Positions 3,992-5,847 of a DNA stretch of 5,847 nucleotides are shown piece by piece. The notes beneath the pieces were generated by a model that was given only the letters and a program-made list of their open reading frames with translations, had not been told where the DNA came from and did not search any database. The position numbers and the translations under genes are program-made. Source of the stretch: an uncultured Lachnospiraceae bacterium. Lineage in GTDB: Bacteria > Bacillota_A > Clostridia > Lachnospirales > Lachnospiraceae. The number at the start of each line of letters is the position of its first letter. Within the stretch, counting starts at the first letter, position 1. The DNA is taken from NCBI GenBank assembly GCA_910585855.1, contig CAJUGZ010000270.1:1-5847 (forward strand), given 5' to 3'.

Positions 3992-5847
3992 ATGCAGCTT
4001 ACGATAAATGGAGTAAACCGTATTCCGAAAAATACACTTATTTATGCACAAGATAAGGAGGCAGACAGTTTTTCGATTATATTAAAAGGGGCGGTGCTGG
4101 TTTATAACAGCGGAATGAAATTGCTGCTGCGGGAAGGAGATTTGATAGGAGCAGGAGATTTGTGTATAGGATACTATCGAATGAATGCTTATGCAATGGA
4201 AGATACCGCATTGTTTACGATAGGAGCAAAAAGTGTAGAAGAATTGGAAGCGACATTAGAGGAGAAGCCAAAGCAGCGGGGGACAGTTGTAATTGGTATG
4301 CTTCGCTATTTAGATGAAGTGTATAAGATAGAGCAGGCATTGAGAAAAGAAGCTGCTTTGCTGTATGGTATTGTAAAGACATCAGAAGAGGAGTTAGAAA
4401 GACTAAAAGATCGGATTGGAGAAAGAAAAAAAACCGTGTCTATATTAGAGGAGTTTCCGGCAGTTGATCTAGCAGATGAGGAAGAAAAACTGTATTATAT
4501 TGAAACAATTTCTATTCCGATTTATGTACAGGAAGAATTTTATGCTTACAGTGCGTTTGTATGTAATTATCATGTAAAAGAATTAACGATGCTGATAAAG
4601 GATACAACGGAACTTTGCATGGATTTGTCGGAGTATTGTATGCGGGTGTCAGAGTATTTATTCTCTGAAAAAGAAGAGGACTGTCTGTATAAGCAGATTG
4701 TAAGATTAGGAATTAGTTCGGCAAAATCGGGTGTTCCAATACAGTCTTTTTTTTCCTTGTTAGATAAGATTTCCGAGAAAATTGATTCTGCTGAATTGGC
4801 GATTCAGGCAAAAACAGGACTGAAAGCAGAGAGAAAAAAGGATGCTATCGAACAGGTGCGTTCTCTTTTATCTGAGGCAGAATCTGCATCCGGGGATAAA
4901 TTGAGCGTGGAGTCTGCAGTAAAATATGCAACCGTAGATATCGATAAAATAACGGAAGAATTGTCGGGATCTTTTGAGAAATTGCTGGAATATGCCGAGT
5001 ATGAGAAAGAGAAGGCAGAGGAGTTTCAGGGGATGATGGATGCCTTTCTTATGATGAAGGATAAGTCGGATACTTCAGATGGAGCAAGAAAGATAAGAAG
5101 AAATATTGCTGATCATTTTTATCAGGTATATGAACTGATTTTTCGAAAGGCATATCATAGTGCATCCGTTCCAAAGATTGTAGATTTATTTTTAAATTTC
5201 GGCTATATGGATGAACGGCTTTTGGAAAAAGAACAGTTATTGGAATTGTATCATTTGGATCTTTCGTTTGAGGGGAGCAGACCTTGTGCGGTTTATACCG
5301 TGAGAGAATGGCTTTGTCGGATCTATGAAGGAAAGGAAGAACCGTCAAAGAGTGAATTTGATTTAGAGTATGGAGAGGCTTTGCGGGAAAGAAAGAAGTA
5401 TGGGGAAATTACGGATGCAGAGATGAAACAGTTAGAACAGGATCAGGATGCAAAATTAACCTATGAAATTAAAAATATGTTCCGTTATAACAATCGTTTG
5501 GTCAGCGGTCAGCTTAGCAGTTTTGTTCCGGTTCTTTATAAGGATCTGTTTATGGGGCATATTGAACCGGCAGTGGTAACGGCAAAGAAGGTGAATCAGT
5601 GGATTACAGAGATTACTCAAGTGGATTATTCTGCTTTTTATCGTGAAGTATTGTATGAAAATAGAGAGAAGAAAATTGAGCGGGAAAGTATTATGGTCGA
5701 AGTTTTTCCAAATATGATTCTTTTGCCGGTTTATGGTTCCAATATTGTAATGTGGCAGGAGATTGCTGGTAAAAAGAGAACGAAAAGCGGGCGTATGCTG
5801 CTGCCGATTTTTGCAGAAGGAGATTTAAGTGAGGATATGATAAAGGC
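3992..5847 (+). CDS. Large protein with degenerate cNMP-binding barrel, 3' end outside window
   Basis: The frame is open from ATG for 618 codons to the window edge without a stop, so the protein is partial at its C-terminus. Residues about 1-90 read as a CAP-type cyclic-nucleotide-binding beta barrel: FSIILKGAVLVY (27-38), REGDLIGAGDL (47-57), then AMEDTALFTI (68-77) and a closing helix. The phosphate-binding signature is not kept: the usual GE after the barrel glycine is GA here (53-54), and R63 is followed by MNA instead of SA or TA. No helix-turn-helix follows, so this is not a Crp-like DNA-binding regulator. Residues about 105-155 are charged and probably coiled coil. The rest is mostly helical with Glu/Lys-rich stretches (for example 320-345). 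A more strand-rich part lies at about 566-607 (VEVFPNMILLPVYGSNIVMW, then RMLLPIF). There is no signal peptide or membrane segment, so it is likely cytoplasmic. I recognise the barrel only, and the function is unknown. It is probably co-transcribed with thrS. Confidence 0.85.
   Translation, partial: MQLTINGVNRIPKNTLIYAQDKEADSFSIILKGAVLVYNSGMKLLLREGDLIGAGDLCIGYYRMNAYAMEDTALFTIGAKSVEELEATLEEKPKQRGTVVIGMLRYLDEVYKIEQALRKEAALLYGIVKTSEEELERLKDRIGERKKTVSILEEFPAVDLADEEEKLYYIETISIPIYVQEEFYAYSAFVCNYHVKELTMLIKDTTELCMDLSEYCMRVSEYLFSEKEEDCLYKQIVRLGISSAKSGVPIQSFFSLLDKISEKIDSAELAIQAKTGLKAERKKDAIEQVRSLLSEAESASGDKLSVESAVKYATVDIDKITEELSGSFEKLLEYAEYEKEKAEEFQGMMDAFLMMKDKSDTSDGARKIRRNIADHFYQVYELIFRKAYHSASVPKIVDLFLNFGYMDERLLEKEQLLELYHLDLSFEGSRPCAVYTVREWLCRIYEGKEEPSKSEFDLEYGEALRERKKYGEITDAEMKQLEQDQDAKLTYEIKNMFRYNNRLVSGQLSSFVPVLYKDLFMGHIEPAVVTAKKVNQWITEITQVDYSAFYREVLYENREKKIERESIMVEVFPNMILLPVYGSNIVMWQEIAGKKRTKSGRMLLPIFAEGDLSEDMIK

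Noticed and set aside
5049..5348. Leftward 99-codon frame inside gene 3
   Set aside because: It is antisense to a long, continuous, well-initiated rightward frame and shows no recognisable protein features.

Overview
The window looks like chromosome from a low-GC Gram-positive bacterium, most likely an anaerobic clostridium of the Lachnospiraceae type. The evidence is AT-rich codon usage, GGAGG-type ribosome binding sites, a T-box riboswitch ahead of an aminoacyl-tRNA synthetase gene, and a secreted protein with choline-binding-type (YYF/GW) repeats. The genus cannot be fixed from this sequence alone. All three protein genes read rightward.

Layout. Positions 1-474 hold no protein gene that I can support. 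They contain a perfect 12-bp hairpin at the left edge, a possible leftward terminator, copy A of a roughly 190-bp repeat (about 105-300), and an extended -10 promoter (408-435). Gene 1 (475-1431) encodes a secreted 318-residue protein with a signal peptide, about five cell-wall-binding repeats and an unrecognised C-terminal domain. Copy B of the repeat (about 1451-1638) follows it directly in the same orientation, so gene 1 sits between two direct repeats. Copy B also contains a perfect 25-bp inverted repeat. Next come a near-consensus promoter (1661-1688) and a threonine-type T-box leader (1736-1972) with clearly mutually exclusive antiterminator and terminator. These control thrS (1998-3959), which encodes threonyl-tRNA synthetase. 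Gene 3 starts 32 bp after the thrS stop, has its own strong ribosome binding site, and runs off the right edge with 618 codons visible. It encodes a large cytoplasmic protein that starts with a CAP-like cyclic-nucleotide-binding barrel lacking the usual ligand-binding residues, followed by long helical regions.

How the parts work together. Uncharged tRNA-Thr should stabilise the antiterminator and raise thrS transcription. No terminator is visible between thrS and gene 3, so gene 3 is probably co-transcribed and would come under the same threonine-starvation control. Gene 1 has its own promoter and is a separate unit with a cell-surface role. The points most worth a second look are the thrS-gene 3 coupling, the repeat pair bracketing gene 1 with its long palindrome, the compact T-box that seems to lack Stem II, and the altered substrate-site motif in ThrRS.
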